Part shown: one piece after another, positions 26,155-35,405 of the stretch | Position numbering within the stretch: position 1 is the first letter of the stretch | Layout of the letters: each line of letters starts with the position of its first letter | DNA from: an uncultured Bacteroidota bacterium | GTDB taxonomy: Bacteria > Bacteroidota > Bacteroidia > Flavobacteriales > Flavobacteriaceae | NCBI GenBank assembly: GCA_902546095.1 | Contig: CACCIQ010000001.1 | Location: 62,455 to 126,454, forward strand | Length of the DNA stretch: 64,000 bases | Direction: 5' to 3' | Program-made: the position numbers and the translations under genes | Notes under the pieces: model-generated | Databases searched by the model: none | What the model was told of the DNA's origin: nothing | Seen by the model: the letters and a program-made list of their open reading frames with translations, nothing else

Positions 26155-27073
26155 AGTTGTAATAGGAACAAGGACTAGCAAATTAGCTATTTACCAGACA
26201 AACAAAGTCAAACAAGAGTTAAAAAAAAACTTTCCAAATCTAAATATTGAAATTAAGGAAGTTAAAACAAAGGGGGATATTTTACTAGACAAACCTCTTG
26301 ATAGAAATCTTGACAAAGGTTATTTTGTCAAAGAAATTCAAGATCTATTAATTCAAAATAAGATTGATGTTGCTGTTCATAGTTTAAAAGATTTACCTGT
26401 AGAAAATATTGATGGATTAGAGATTTCCGCAATTCTAAAAAGAGGCAATCCAAAAGATGTCTTTTTAAGTAAAACAAGAAAGAAATTATCTGAATTTGGT
26501 AAAAATCAATTGATTGGAACAACATCCCTAAGACGAAAAGCACAACTTTTAAAGTTAAATTCTGAACTTCAGATTAAAGATGTAAGAGGAAATGTTGATA
26601 CAAGAATAAAGAAAATGATTGATGGAGATTATGATGGACTAGTAATGGCTGCTGCGGGTATAGAAAGGTTAAAACTTGAAAAGTATATAACTGAATATCT
26701 GGATTTTAACCTGTTTATGAGTGCACCGGGTCAGGGAGCAATTGCTATTGAAACCAATGCTCAAAATCTTGAAATAAAAAAAATTGTTTCAACTATTAAC
26801 GATACTGACTCAATGATTTGTACTACAAATGAAAGAGCCTTTATGAAAAGTATGGGTGGTGGATGTAATTATCCAATTGGAGCATATTCAAATATTAAAG
26901 AGAATAAAATCTTTTTACAGGGAATTGTATTGTCTTTGGATGGAAAAAAATCAATTAGTTATGAGGTTGAGTCATTAAATTTAGAGGAAAACCTGGCTCT
27001 AAAGCTTAGTAAAAAATTTTTTGATAATGATGTTTCCTCCCTTTTAACAGACATAGATAATGAAATTAAATAG
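26144..27073 (+). CDS. hemC: Porphobilinogen deaminase (hydroxymethylbilane synthase)
   Basis: A 309-residue enzyme polymerising four porphobilinogens to hydroxymethylbilane. Family landmarks are IGTRTSKLAIYQ at the start, HSLKDLPVE (about 79-87), GTTSLRRKAQLL with the two substrate-binding arginines, and the dipyrromethane-cofactor Cys in MGGGCNYPIGAY. Length is normal. It overlaps hemA by 11 and hemD by 14 bases, so translation of the first three genes is likely coupled. Confidence 0.96.
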   Translation: MKNRVVIGTRTSKLAIYQTNKVKQELKKNFPNLNIEIKEVKTKGDILLDKPLDRNLDKGYFVKEIQDLLIQNKIDVAVHSLKDLPVENIDGLEISAILKRGNPKDVFLSKTRKKLSEFGKNQLIGTTSLRRKAQLLKLNSELQIKDVRGNVDTRIKKMIDGDYDGLVMAAAGIERLKLEKYITEYLDFNLFMSAPGQGAIAIETNAQNLEIKKIVSTINDTDSMICTTNERAFMKSMGGGCNYPIGAYSNIKENKIFLQGIVLSLDGKKSISYEVESLNLEENLALKLSKKFFDNDVSSLLTDIDNEIK

Positions 27074-27809
27074 TCAAATAAATATTGTATTGACAAATGA
27101 AAAGCTTGATAAAGGCTTTGAAAAACTTAAAAATTTAGGTTTTAAATTGTCACATTTTCCTTTGATTAAGACCCTACCAATCAAATTAGATTTAAATTTT
27201 AATATTTCAGATTTTAACTGCATCATTTTTACATCAAAAAATGGTGTAGAATATTTTTTAAAAAACAAGTTAGTGCAGAAGACAAAATTAAATGAAAGAT
27301 ATTTTGTTTGTATAGGAGAAAAAACGGCACAAAAATTGAAAGAATTGGGCTTTAAACCTGGCTACATATGCAAAAGAAATTATTCAGAATTTATGAGTGA
27401 AGAATTAAAAAACAAAGAAGTTTTAAATAACAAGAAAAGTCTTTTGGTACAAGGCTCACTTTCTGATAATAAATTAATTGAGTCATTAAAATCATTTTCT
27501 AACACAGAAAAAATTATCTCATATAGCACTGAATTAGTAAACAAAAAATATTCAGACCTAGAAAAAATCACAAAAAAATATAAGACCTATGTAGTTTTTA
27601 CTAGCCCATCATCATTTGACTCATTTATAAAATTCTATGATGCCAGTAAGGTAAATCTTGTGAGTATTGGAAATACTACATCTTCTCATATAACTAATTT
27701 AGGTTTTCAAACAATATTAACCTCAAAAATGCAATCTTATGAGGGAATCAGTGAATCTCTAATTGCTTTCTTTAACGAAAATAAACAATATGAATTATCC
27801 AAAAACTAG
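27060..27809 (+). CDS. hemD: Uroporphyrinogen-III synthase
   Basis: A 249-residue, two-domain protein that cyclises hydroxymethylbilane to uroporphyrinogen III with D-ring inversion. The family is weakly conserved. Visible elements are the IIFTSKNGVEYFLKN segment (about 55-69), a CIGEKTAQKLKELGF element, and VVFTSPSSFDSFIKF with VSIGNTTSSHI in the second lobe. Identification rests on these and on the position between hemC and hemB. The gene overlaps hemB by 20 bases. Confidence 0.9.
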   Translation: MKLNSQINIVLTNEKLDKGFEKLKNLGFKLSHFPLIKTLPIKLDLNFNISDFNCIIFTSKNGVEYFLKNKLVQKTKLNERYFVCIGEKTAQKLKELGFKPGYICKRNYSEFMSEELKNKEVLNNKKSLLVQGSLSDNKLIESLKSFSNTEKIISYSTELVNKKYSDLEKITKKYKTYVVFTSPSSFDSFIKFYDASKVNLVSIGNTTSSHITNLGFQTILTSKMQSYEGISESLIAFFNENKQYELSKN

Positions 27810-28767
27810 ATTAAGAAGGCTTAGATATAATAAAAATATTCGAAAATTATTTGAGGATATTAACATTAATAAATCTGATTTAATTCAACCGATATTTATT
27901 GTAGAAGGTGATAATATTAAAAAAGAAATAAAATCGCTGAAAGGTCAATATCAACTGTCAATTGATAATACAATAACTTTTTGCAAAGAATTAATTGAAA
28001 ATGGAGTAAATTCTATCATTTTATTTGGTGTATCTTCTAAAAAGGATGAAACCGGGGAAATCTCATGCTCTAGTGAAAGCATTATTCCGAAAGCAATAAA
28101 AGAAATTAAAAAAACATATGATGATCAACTTTTAGTGATAGCGGATGTTTGTAATTGTAGCTATACAAATCATGGTCACTGTGGAACAATAGTGAATGAT
28201 GATGTAGATAATGATTTAACACTAAGAACTCTGTCTAAGCAATCATTAACATTAGCTGAGGCAGGGGCTGACGTTCTAGCTCCCTCTGACATGATGGATG
28301 GAAGAGTTGAATCAATAAGAGCAACACTTGATGCATCGGGCTATGAAAAGATACCAATATTCTCTTATTCTGTTAAATATGCATCTGCATTTTATGGTCC
28401 ATTCAGAGACGCAGTTGGCAGTGGACCCAAAAAAGGTGACAGAAAAACGTATCAAATGAGCTTTAAAAATTCTAAGGAATATTTAAGAGAAATAGAGCAG
28501 GACTTAAATGAAGGTGCTGATGCTATTATAATTAAACCTGCACTTGCCTATTTAGATATTATTAATGTAGCTAAAACTAACTACAATACCCCAATTATAG
28601 CATACAATGTGAGTGGTGAGTACTCAATGATCAAATCATCGGCAGAAAATGGTCACATTAATGAAATTGAGGTTGTATTAGAAACAATTTACGCGATGAA
28701 AAGAGCAGGTGCTAATGCTATAATAACTTATTACGCTCTTGAACTTTCAAAAAACTTAAAATATTAA
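27790..28767 (+). CDS. hemB: Delta-aminolevulinic acid dehydratase (porphobilinogen synthase), zinc type
   Basis: A 325-residue enzyme condensing two aminolevulinates to porphobilinogen. The ATG at 27790 gives the family N-terminus MNYPKTRLRRLRYN; an earlier in-frame start would extend further into hemD. The DVCNCSYTNHGHCG segment keeps three cysteines, the zinc-binding pattern rather than the Asp-rich magnesium type. The two active-site lysines appear in SVKYASAFYGPFRDA and IIKPALAYLDII. It ends one base before hemL. Confidence 0.95.
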   Translation: MNYPKTRLRRLRYNKNIRKLFEDININKSDLIQPIFIVEGDNIKKEIKSLKGQYQLSIDNTITFCKELIENGVNSIILFGVSSKKDETGEISCSSESIIPKAIKEIKKTYDDQLLVIADVCNCSYTNHGHCGTIVNDDVDNDLTLRTLSKQSLTLAEAGADVLAPSDMMDGRVESIRATLDASGYEKIPIFSYSVKYASAFYGPFRDAVGSGPKKGDRKTYQMSFKNSKEYLREIEQDLNEGADAIIIKPALAYLDIINVAKTNYNTPIIAYNVSGEYSMIKSSAENGHINEIEVVLETIYAMKRAGANAIITYYALELSKNLKY

Positions 28768-28768
28768 A

Positions 28769-30058
28769 ATGTATAACAATAGTCATAAAGCATTTGACGA
28801 GGCAAAAAAATTTATTCCGGGAGGTGTAAACTCTCCAGTGAGAGCATTTAAGAGTGTTAATTCAACTCCAGTGTTTTTTGAAAAGGGACAAGGAAGTAAA
28901 ATGTTTGACATTGATGGTAATGAATATATTGATTGTGTTTCATCATGGGGACCACTAATTTTTGGTCATGCACATGAATCTATACTTAAATCTATCACTG
29001 AAACAAGTAAAAAAGGAACAACATATGGTGCATCAACTGAGCTTGAAACATTACTAGCTAAAAAAATTGTTGATATGGTCCCATCAATTGAAAAGGTGAG
29101 GATGGTTAATTCAGGAACAGAGGCTACCATGAGCGCTATAAGATTGGCAAGAGGTTACACTAAAAAGGAGAAAATAATCAAATTCTCTGGAAACTATCAC
29201 GGCCATGGAGACAGTTTTTTAATAAAAGCTGGATCTGGTGCTGTAACTTTAGGTCTTCCTGACAGTCCTGGTGTGACAAAAAATATTGCAAAAGATACTT
29301 TAATAGCAGATTTTAATAATATAGAGTCTGTTTTTAATCTATTCAATGAAAATAAAGAAAATGTTGCTGCAGTAATTGTCGAACCAATTGCAGGAAATAT
29401 GGGTCTTGTAAAACCTCAAAAGAATTTCCTAAACGAATTAAGAAATCTTTGCAATGAATTTAAAAGTGTCCTAATTTTTGATGAGGTCATGACAGGGTTC
29501 AGAGTTGCACCAGGTGGTGTACAAGAATTGTATAATGTTAATCCTGATTTAACAACACTTGGCAAGATTATTGGCGGTGGTTTACCTGTTGGAGCTTATG
29601 GTGGAAAAAAAGAAATCATGAATTTATTAGCCCCGGAAGGACCTGTTTATCAAGCTGGAACACTTTCAGGCAACCCCCTTGCGATGTCTGCTGGGCTAAC
29701 TGTTCTAGATATGCTTGAAAAAGATGTATATATCAAATTAGAAGAAATTTCAAAAACGATTGAAAAAGGATGGAATCAAAATATAATAGAAACCAACACC
29801 AAAGCTCACATTGCGAGAGTTGGATCTATGATGACTTTATTCTTTTCAGAAAAAAATGAAATAAATAATTATGAAGATGCGTTAGATCTAGATACTGATA
29901 GATATGCAAAGTATTTTAAACATATGCTTGACATGGGTATCTATCTTCCACCCTCGCAATATGAATGTTTGTTCTTATCATCAGTTTTAGATGAAAAAGA
30001 TATTGATCATTTAATTAAGTCTAATAGAAAAGCTCTTGAAAAATTAAAGAATGAGTAA
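28769..30058 (+). CDS. hemL: Glutamate-1-semialdehyde 2,1-aminomutase
   Basis: A 429-residue PLP enzyme making 5-aminolevulinate from glutamate-1-semialdehyde. It has FIPGGVNSPVRAFKSV at the N-terminus, the VNSGTEATMSAIRLARG PLP-phosphate region (about 111-127), GNYHGHGDSFL, the IFDEVMTGFR Asp, and the Schiff-base lysine in TTLGKIIGGGLPVGAYGG. Length matches the family. It sits after hemB and overlaps hemE by 8 bases, completing the C5 route to aminolevulinate with hemA. Confidence 0.96.
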   Translation: MYNNSHKAFDEAKKFIPGGVNSPVRAFKSVNSTPVFFEKGQGSKMFDIDGNEYIDCVSSWGPLIFGHAHESILKSITETSKKGTTYGASTELETLLAKKIVDMVPSIEKVRMVNSGTEATMSAIRLARGYTKKEKIIKFSGNYHGHGDSFLIKAGSGAVTLGLPDSPGVTKNIAKDTLIADFNNIESVFNLFNENKENVAAVIVEPIAGNMGLVKPQKNFLNELRNLCNEFKSVLIFDEVMTGFRVAPGGVQELYNVNPDLTTLGKIIGGGLPVGAYGGKKEIMNLLAPEGPVYQAGTLSGNPLAMSAGLTVLDMLEKDVYIKLEEISKTIEKGWNQNIIETNTKAHIARVGSMMTLFFSEKNEINNYEDALDLDTDRYAKYFKHMLDMGIYLPPSQYECLFLSSVLDEKDIDHLIKSNRKALEKLKNE

Positions 30059-31070
30059 CATATTTTTAGATACAATAAATGGAAATAGCAGCTCAAGACC
30101 CCCTGTATGGTTTATGAGACAAGCTGGTAGGATATTACCATCTTACAGAAAACTAAAAGAAAAACATCATTTCTATGATATGATGAAAAACTCTGAATTA
30201 GCTTCTGAGGTTACCCTTCTACCAATAAATGATTTAGACGTTGATAGTGCAATTTTATTTTCTGACATCCTGGTTATTCCTGATGCTCTAGGTTTAGAAT
30301 TAATATTTACTAAAAATGGTCCTAAATTCACAAATGCAATTACTGACATCAATCATAATCACCTAAACTTTAACCCTGATAAACTAAGTTATATTTATAA
30401 GAATATTGAAAAAACAGTTGAAAATAAAAAAGACACTCCTCTTATTGGTTTTTGCGGAGGTCCATTAACAACTTTTTTATTTATGTTCAGAGGAGATGAA
30501 AATCAAAAGGGTTTTAAAAATGCTATTAAGTTCTTTTACAATAACAGAAAACAGAGTTTAAGAATTATTGAACAAATAACTGAAGCGTCTATTTTATATG
30601 CTCAAAATCAAGTCAAAAGCGGAATTCAATGTTTTCAATTGTTTGAAACTTATTGTGGAAGTATACCATATGAACTTTATGAAAATTGCATACTTCCTTA
30701 TTCAAAAAAAATACTCAACAGTGCAAAGGAATTAGGATGTCCAACCATATTTTTTCCTAAAGATTTTTCTTTAGGTTTAAAAAGCATAAATAAAGATATC
30801 TGTGATTTTGTTAGTATTGATTGGAGTATGTCTTTAGATGATGCAAGAAACCTTGTTGATGAAAGTGTAGGACTTCAGGGGAATATGGACCCTAGAATTT
30901 TTTATCAGGAAAATATAGAAATCGAAAATTATTTAGAATCCCTCTCAAAATTTGGGAAAGAAAACCATGATTGGATCTTCAATCTGGGGCATGGTTTCCT
31001 ACCTGATATTGATCATATTAAAGTTCAAAATGTAGTTAAATGGATAAAAACTAAAAACTGGAATAGATAA
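30051..31070 (+). CDS. hemE: Uroporphyrinogen decarboxylase
   Basis: A 339-residue enzyme removing four acetate carboxyls from uroporphyrinogen III to give coproporphyrinogen III. The N-terminal RPPVWFMRQAGRILPSYR motif carries the substrate-binding arginines, and DILVIPDALG holds the key Asp. GFCGGPLTTFLFMF and the C-terminal LQGNMDPRIF and NLGHGFLPDI motifs are all present. It shares a single base with hemN. Confidence 0.96.
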   Translation: MSNIFLDTINGNSSSRPPVWFMRQAGRILPSYRKLKEKHHFYDMMKNSELASEVTLLPINDLDVDSAILFSDILVIPDALGLELIFTKNGPKFTNAITDINHNHLNFNPDKLSYIYKNIEKTVENKKDTPLIGFCGGPLTTFLFMFRGDENQKGFKNAIKFFYNNRKQSLRIIEQITEASILYAQNQVKSGIQCFQLFETYCGSIPYELYENCILPYSKKILNSAKELGCPTIFFPKDFSLGLKSINKDICDFVSIDWSMSLDDARNLVDESVGLQGNMDPRIFYQENIEIENYLESLSKFGKENHDWIFNLGHGFLPDIDHIKVQNVVKWIKTKNWNR

Positions 31071-32446
31071 TGAAGGTAAGTGATAAACTTATAAAGAAGT
31101 ATAGTAAAAGTGGTCCAAGATATACATCTTATCCACCTGCAACTTTTTTTGATAGTAATTTTTCAAATGAGGATTTCAAAAAGAAAATTATAGAATCCAA
31201 TAATGAAAATCCTCAGAACATATCGGTTTATATCCACATACCATTTTGCCCACAAATATGTCATTTCTGTGGATGTACTACAGAGTCTGGTTTTACTAAG
31301 CCTTTTTTGGAAAGATATGTAGATGCTGTCATCAAAGAGATTGATTATGTTGGTAAATTGATTAATAAAAAAAGAAAGTTAACTCAAGTTCATTGGGGAG
31401 GTGGTACTCCAAATGCCATTTCATACAAGTTTATTGAAAGAATTACTAATAAGCTTTATGATGAATTTACTTTTACAAAAAACTATGAAATGGCCATAGA
31501 ATGCAATCCAGCTCATTTAGAATTTAGACACATTGAATTGTTGAAAAAATTTGGATTCAATAGAATTTCAGTAGGAATTCAAGATTTTAGAAATGATGTT
31601 TTAGATGCAATTAATAGAAAACCATCAAAACATCCAATATCTGATATAATAAAGAAAATAAAAGACGAAGGCTTTACAGGAACAAATATTGATTTGGTTT
31701 ATGGATTACCATTGCAGACAGTTGACAGTTTCAAAAAAACTGTGGAAAATGCAATAAAGTTAGATACAGAGAGGATCGTAACTTTTTCATATGCACACGT
31801 ACCGTCAATCTTACCCAGACAAAAAATTCTTGAGAATATTGGCTTTCCAAGTTCTTCAGACAAAGCTCTGATGTATGAAAACTCTTATAAATTATTTACT
31901 GATGCAGGTTATGTATCAATTGGAATGGATCATTTTTCTAAACCTGGAGATGAATTTGAAATTGCATTAAAAAACAAGCAACTACATAGAAACTTTCAAG
32001 GTTATTGCACAAGAGAAACAACTGGTCAAGTTTATGCTTTCGGAGCATCATCAATATCTCAACTTGATTCAGCCTACAGTCAAAACATAAAAAATGCAGC
32101 ACAATATATAAATGCTATTGAAAAAAATAATTTAGCTGTTTTAAGGGGTTATTCAGTGGATAAGAAACAAAAAATTGTAAGGGATGTCATCAACTCTGTA
32201 ATGTGTAATTATTATTTAGATATTGAAAATATTGCTGAAAAACACAAATCAAGTATTTCTGAAATAGTTGATATTATTGACTTTAGTGAAGATAAATTTC
32301 AAGATTTTATAGATGATAATCTTTTAACTATAGAGAATTACAAGTTAACAATTTTCAAAAAGGGGAGACTATTTACTAGGAATATTGCAATGAGGTTTGA
32401 TCCTCTTATTAAACAAAACGTTGGAACATATTCAAATACAATTTAA
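31070..32446 (+). CDS. hemN: Oxygen-independent coproporphyrinogen-III oxidase (radical SAM)
   Basis: A 458-residue radical SAM enzyme producing protoporphyrinogen IX without oxygen. The cluster motif is C60-x3-C64-x2-C67 in HIPFCPQICHFCGC, with an extra Cys69 typical of true HemN. WGGGTPN, ISVGIQDF and NIDLVYGLPLQT follow, and the N-terminal KYSKSGPRYTSYPPA segment distinguishes it from HemW. The stop is directly followed by hemH. No oxygen-dependent hemF is in the window, so this may be the main coproporphyrinogen oxidase. Confidence 0.95.
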   Translation: MKVSDKLIKKYSKSGPRYTSYPPATFFDSNFSNEDFKKKIIESNNENPQNISVYIHIPFCPQICHFCGCTTESGFTKPFLERYVDAVIKEIDYVGKLINKKRKLTQVHWGGGTPNAISYKFIERITNKLYDEFTFTKNYEMAIECNPAHLEFRHIELLKKFGFNRISVGIQDFRNDVLDAINRKPSKHPISDIIKKIKDEGFTGTNIDLVYGLPLQTVDSFKKTVENAIKLDTERIVTFSYAHVPSILPRQKILENIGFPSSSDKALMYENSYKLFTDAGYVSIGMDHFSKPGDEFEIALKNKQLHRNFQGYCTRETTGQVYAFGASSISQLDSAYSQNIKNAAQYINAIEKNNLAVLRGYSVDKKQKIVRDVINSVMCNYYLDIENIAEKHKSSISEIVDIIDFSEDKFQDFIDDNLLTIENYKLTIFKKGRLFTRNIAMRFDPLIKQNVGTYSNTI

Positions 32447-33451
32447 ATGAAGGGATTATTAATGATTAATTTAGGTTCACCTGATAGTACCTCAATCAAA
32501 GATGTTAGAAAGTACTTAGATGAGTTTTTGATGGATGAAAGAGTTATTGGTAAAAGTTATTGGTTTAGATGGTTTTTAGTTAAAGTCATAATTCTTAACA
32601 CTAGACCTAGGAAATCTGCAAAAGCATATAAAAAAATTTGGTGGAAAGAGGGTTCTCCTCTAATAGTTTTATCCAAAAGATTATTTGATAAAGTAACAAA
32701 ACTTGTAAAATTTCCTGTTGCATTAGCAATGAGGTACGGATCAATAAGCATATTCAAGGGCTTAAAAGAGTTGGATGATAAAGGAGTTAAAAATATAACT
32801 GTGCTTCCACTCTACCCTCACTATGCAATGTCGTCTTATGAAACTGTTGTTGAAAAAGTGAAGGATGAGGTAAAAACTAATTTTCCACATTTGAAAATAA
32901 AAACAGTTGAACCATTTTATAATGACAAAAAATATATTGATCTTCTATGTAAAAAAATAAAGAGTACCATTAGTAAAATTGAGTATGATCACATTTTATT
33001 TTCATACCACGGAATACCAATTAGTCATTTAAAGATTTCTGACCCAACCAATAGTCATTGTTACAAGGTTAAAGATTGTTGTAATAACCATTCTGATGCT
33101 CATAAGTTTTGTTACAAACATCAGGTCCTTGAAACAACAGAATTAGTTATCAAAAAACTTAAAATTGATAAGAATAAATACAGTAATGCTTTTCAATCAC
33201 GACTTCCTAATGAGGCTTGGCTTAAGCCATACACTGATGATGAATTGGTTAGATTGGCCAAGGAGGGTAAAAAGAAATTAGTGATTGTAACACCAGCATT
33301 TGTTACTGATTGTTTAGAAACGTTAGAAGAAATCGCAATGGAAGGAAAAGAAGAGTTTTTAGAGGCAGGTGGTGAAAGCTATCATTATGTACCTTGTCTA
33401 AATGATGATGATGATTGGGCTAAATTAATTTCTAAATGGTCTGATAAATGA
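32447..33451 (+). CDS. hemH: Ferrochelatase with internal Cys cluster
   Basis: A 334-residue enzyme inserting ferrous iron into protoporphyrin IX. The metal-site His188 is in LFSYHGIP, and the catalytic Glu lies in DCLETLEEIAMEG near 293. LLMINLGSPDS opens the protein, as expected. A segment at 203-223 contains four cysteines (205, 211, 212, 222) in HCYKVKDCC..FCY; some ferrochelatases bind an Fe-S cluster, but whether this one does is unknown. It overlaps hemJ by 4 bases. Confidence 0.94.
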   Translation: MKGLLMINLGSPDSTSIKDVRKYLDEFLMDERVIGKSYWFRWFLVKVIILNTRPRKSAKAYKKIWWKEGSPLIVLSKRLFDKVTKLVKFPVALAMRYGSISIFKGLKELDDKGVKNITVLPLYPHYAMSSYETVVEKVKDEVKTNFPHLKIKTVEPFYNDKKYIDLLCKKIKSTISKIEYDHILFSYHGIPISHLKISDPTNSHCYKVKDCCNNHSDAHKFCYKHQVLETTELVIKKLKIDKNKYSNAFQSRLPNEAWLKPYTDDELVRLAKEGKKKLVIVTPAFVTDCLETLEEIAMEGKEEFLEAGGESYHYVPCLNDDDDWAKLISKWSDK

Positions 33452-33990
33452 GCTATCTAGTTTTAAAAACTATTCATTTGATTTCAGTGATAGCATGGTT
33501 TGCAGGTCTATTTTATGTTGGCAGATTATTTATATATTTTAATGAGGCTAAATCATATGAAAAAGTAAAGAAAAAAATTCTTCAAGATCAATTTTTATTA
33601 ATGACTAAACGTTGTATGTATATTATAACATGGCCATCACTAATACTATCTACTTTTTTCGGACTTTATATGATACACAAAAACCCATCATTAATCTATT
33701 TAAACTGGATGATTGTTAAGTTAATATTTGTTACTGTTTTAATTTTTTATACTGCATACTGTCAAAAAATATATTTTCAAATGAAAAAAGGTTCAATAAA
33801 ATTTTCTGATTTTAAACTTAGGCTTTGGAATGAATTTGCAACACTTCTTTTAATATCAATAGTTTCGCTTGCAGTATTAAAAACTACTATGTCATGGCTT
33901 AAAGCTTCTGTGATTTTTTTGGTGATTGGTATCTTATTATTTTCCCTGATTAAGATTTATAGAAGCTACATAAATTCAAAAGCAAATTAA
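33448..33990 (+). CDS. hemJ: HemJ-type protoporphyrinogen IX oxidase
   Basis: A 180-residue inner membrane protein with about five hydrophobic helices, matching the HemJ (UPF0093) family that oxidises protoporphyrinogen IX to protoporphyrin IX. The N-terminal helix KTIHLISVIAWFAGLFYVGR holds the conserved His10. MTKRCMYIITWPS and LNWMIVKLIFV are typical second- and third-helix motifs, with the conserved Lys. As the last gene of the hem operon it fills the one step otherwise missing; no hemG or hemY is present. Confidence 0.88.
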   Translation: MSYLVLKTIHLISVIAWFAGLFYVGRLFIYFNEAKSYEKVKKKILQDQFLLMTKRCMYIITWPSLILSTFFGLYMIHKNPSLIYLNWMIVKLIFVTVLIFYTAYCQKIYFQMKKGSIKFSDFKLRLWNEFATLLLISIVSLAVLKTTMSWLKASVIFLVIGILLFSLIKIYRSYINSKAN

Positions 33991-34586
33991 ACTAAAATCC
34001 ATATTGCTATAAATACATAAAAAATAATTTTAAGATTTTTAACATATTTATGTTTGATTAAATTATTAACGAGTTTTGTATTAATTGATGACAACAAAAC
34101 TACCATCATAAATATGATGTTTGCAATTAACCAAAATAAAATACCAAGAATTGAAAATTGAAGTTCATAAGACCAGCTGTTATGAAAAATATAATTTGGA
34201 AAAAATGCAATAAAAAAAATACTCACTTTTGGATTTAAAACATTCATCATAAGGCCTGTTACAAAATCAGATCTATTTGTTTTTTTATTTTCATTGATCT
34301 TTGAATTTTCATTATAGGTTGATATAGCTAGAAAAATAAAATACATAAAACCAAAAACCTTAATCAGGATAAAGAAGTATTCATTTGAATTTATTAAAGC
34401 AGAGATACCAAACACTAATAAAATTGTATGAAAAAATAAACCTGTAGTTAAACCGATAACAGTTTTTATTCCAGCAATCTTTCCATCTGTTGAACTCTTC
34501 AGAAAAACATAAATTATATCAGGTCCAGGGCTTAAGGTTAAAATCGATGCTGAAAATAAAAAAATTAAAAGAGTATCTAATTGCAT
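33987..34586 (-). CDS. LysE/RhtB-family amino acid exporter
   Basis: A 199-residue inner membrane protein with about six hydrophobic segments. The family motif LTLSPGPDIIYVFLKSS lies at about 17-33, followed by GLTTGLFFHTILLVFGIS and a second conserved LNPKVSIFFIAFFPNY segment around 112-127. These exporters carry lysine, threonine, homoserine or other amino acids outward; the substrate here is unknown. It converges on hemJ with a 4-base overlap of stop codons and diverges from the DUF3050 gene across 57 bases. Confidence 0.88.
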   Translation of the reverse strand: MQLDTLLIFLFSASILTLSPGPDIIYVFLKSSTDGKIAGIKTVIGLTTGLFFHTILLVFGISALINSNEYFFILIKVFGFMYFIFLAISTYNENSKINENKKTNRSDFVTGLMMNVLNPKVSIFFIAFFPNYIFHNSWSYELQFSILGILFWLIANIIFMMVVLLSSINTKLVNNLIKHKYVKNLKIIFYVFIAIWILV

Positions 34587-34643
34587 AATTTTTGATTTAA
34601 ACTATGAATAATTTCTGTTATTATATAATTTTGCAAGCCTGAA

Positions 34644-35405
34644 ATGAAGAATATAGACACCCTTTTAAATAATATATCGGAAACCAGAAATGAACTTCTT
34701 AATCACTCGATATACTCAAAACTAAAGTCAGAACATGCAATAGCTAAATTCATGGAAACTCATGTTTTTGCAGTATGGGATTTTATGTCACTTGTAAAAG
34801 CACTTCAAATTGATTTAACAAGTGTTGATTTGCCATGGACACCAACAAAAGACAACATTTCAAGAAGGTTAATAAATGAGATAGTTTTAGGTGAGGAAAG
34901 CGATATTGATCAGCAGGAAAACCCAACAAGTCACTATGAGCTGTATTTAGAAGCCATGGAAACTATTGGAGCTAACACAGATAAAATAAAGAAATTTGTT
35001 TCAAATGTCATTGATTGTAACAATTATAAATTGGCAGTCTCTAAATCAGAAATACCAAACGCTGCAGTAGATTTTATGAATTTTACATTTGATATCATCG
35101 ACACAAAAAAAACCCATATTATTGCTAGTGTATTTACATTTGGAAGAGAAGATTTAATTCCTGACATGTTTATTAATATTGTTAAATCTCTAAATGAAAA
35201 AGCTGGAAGTAAAACAAACGATTTACTCTATTATTTAGAAAGACACATTGAGATGGATGGAGACGAACATGGTCCTATGGCATTGAAAATGATTTCAGGT
35301 TTATGTGGAAATAATCAAGAAAAGTGGAATGATGCTATTAAATATTCAAATGAGGCGCTAAAGCAAAGAATAAAACTTTGGGACTATATCAGTAGTCAAA
35401 TCTAG
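34644..35405 (+). CDS. DUF3050 protein, haem-oxygenase-like fold
   Basis: A 253-residue, all-helical soluble protein matching DUF3050. Recognisable segments are ETHVFAVWDFMSLVKALQ (38-55), LGEESDID (82-89), HYELYLEAM, VFTFGREDLIPDMF (163-176) and YYLERHIEMDGDEHGP (196-211). Conserved His and acidic residues (His40, Glu84/85, His158, Glu169, His201, Asp205, Glu208/His209) could form a diiron or haem site, as in haem-oxygenase-like diiron oxidases. No enzyme activity is known to me for this family. It lies next to the haem operon but on its own promoter, so a haem link is only suggestive. Confidence 0.8.
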   Translation: MKNIDTLLNNISETRNELLNHSIYSKLKSEHAIAKFMETHVFAVWDFMSLVKALQIDLTSVDLPWTPTKDNISRRLINEIVLGEESDIDQQENPTSHYELYLEAMETIGANTDKIKKFVSNVIDCNNYKLAVSKSEIPNAAVDFMNFTFDIIDTKKTHIIASVFTFGREDLIPDMFINIVKSLNEKAGSKTNDLLYYLERHIEMDGDEHGPMALKMISGLCGNNQEKWNDAIKYSNEALKQRIKLWDYISSQI

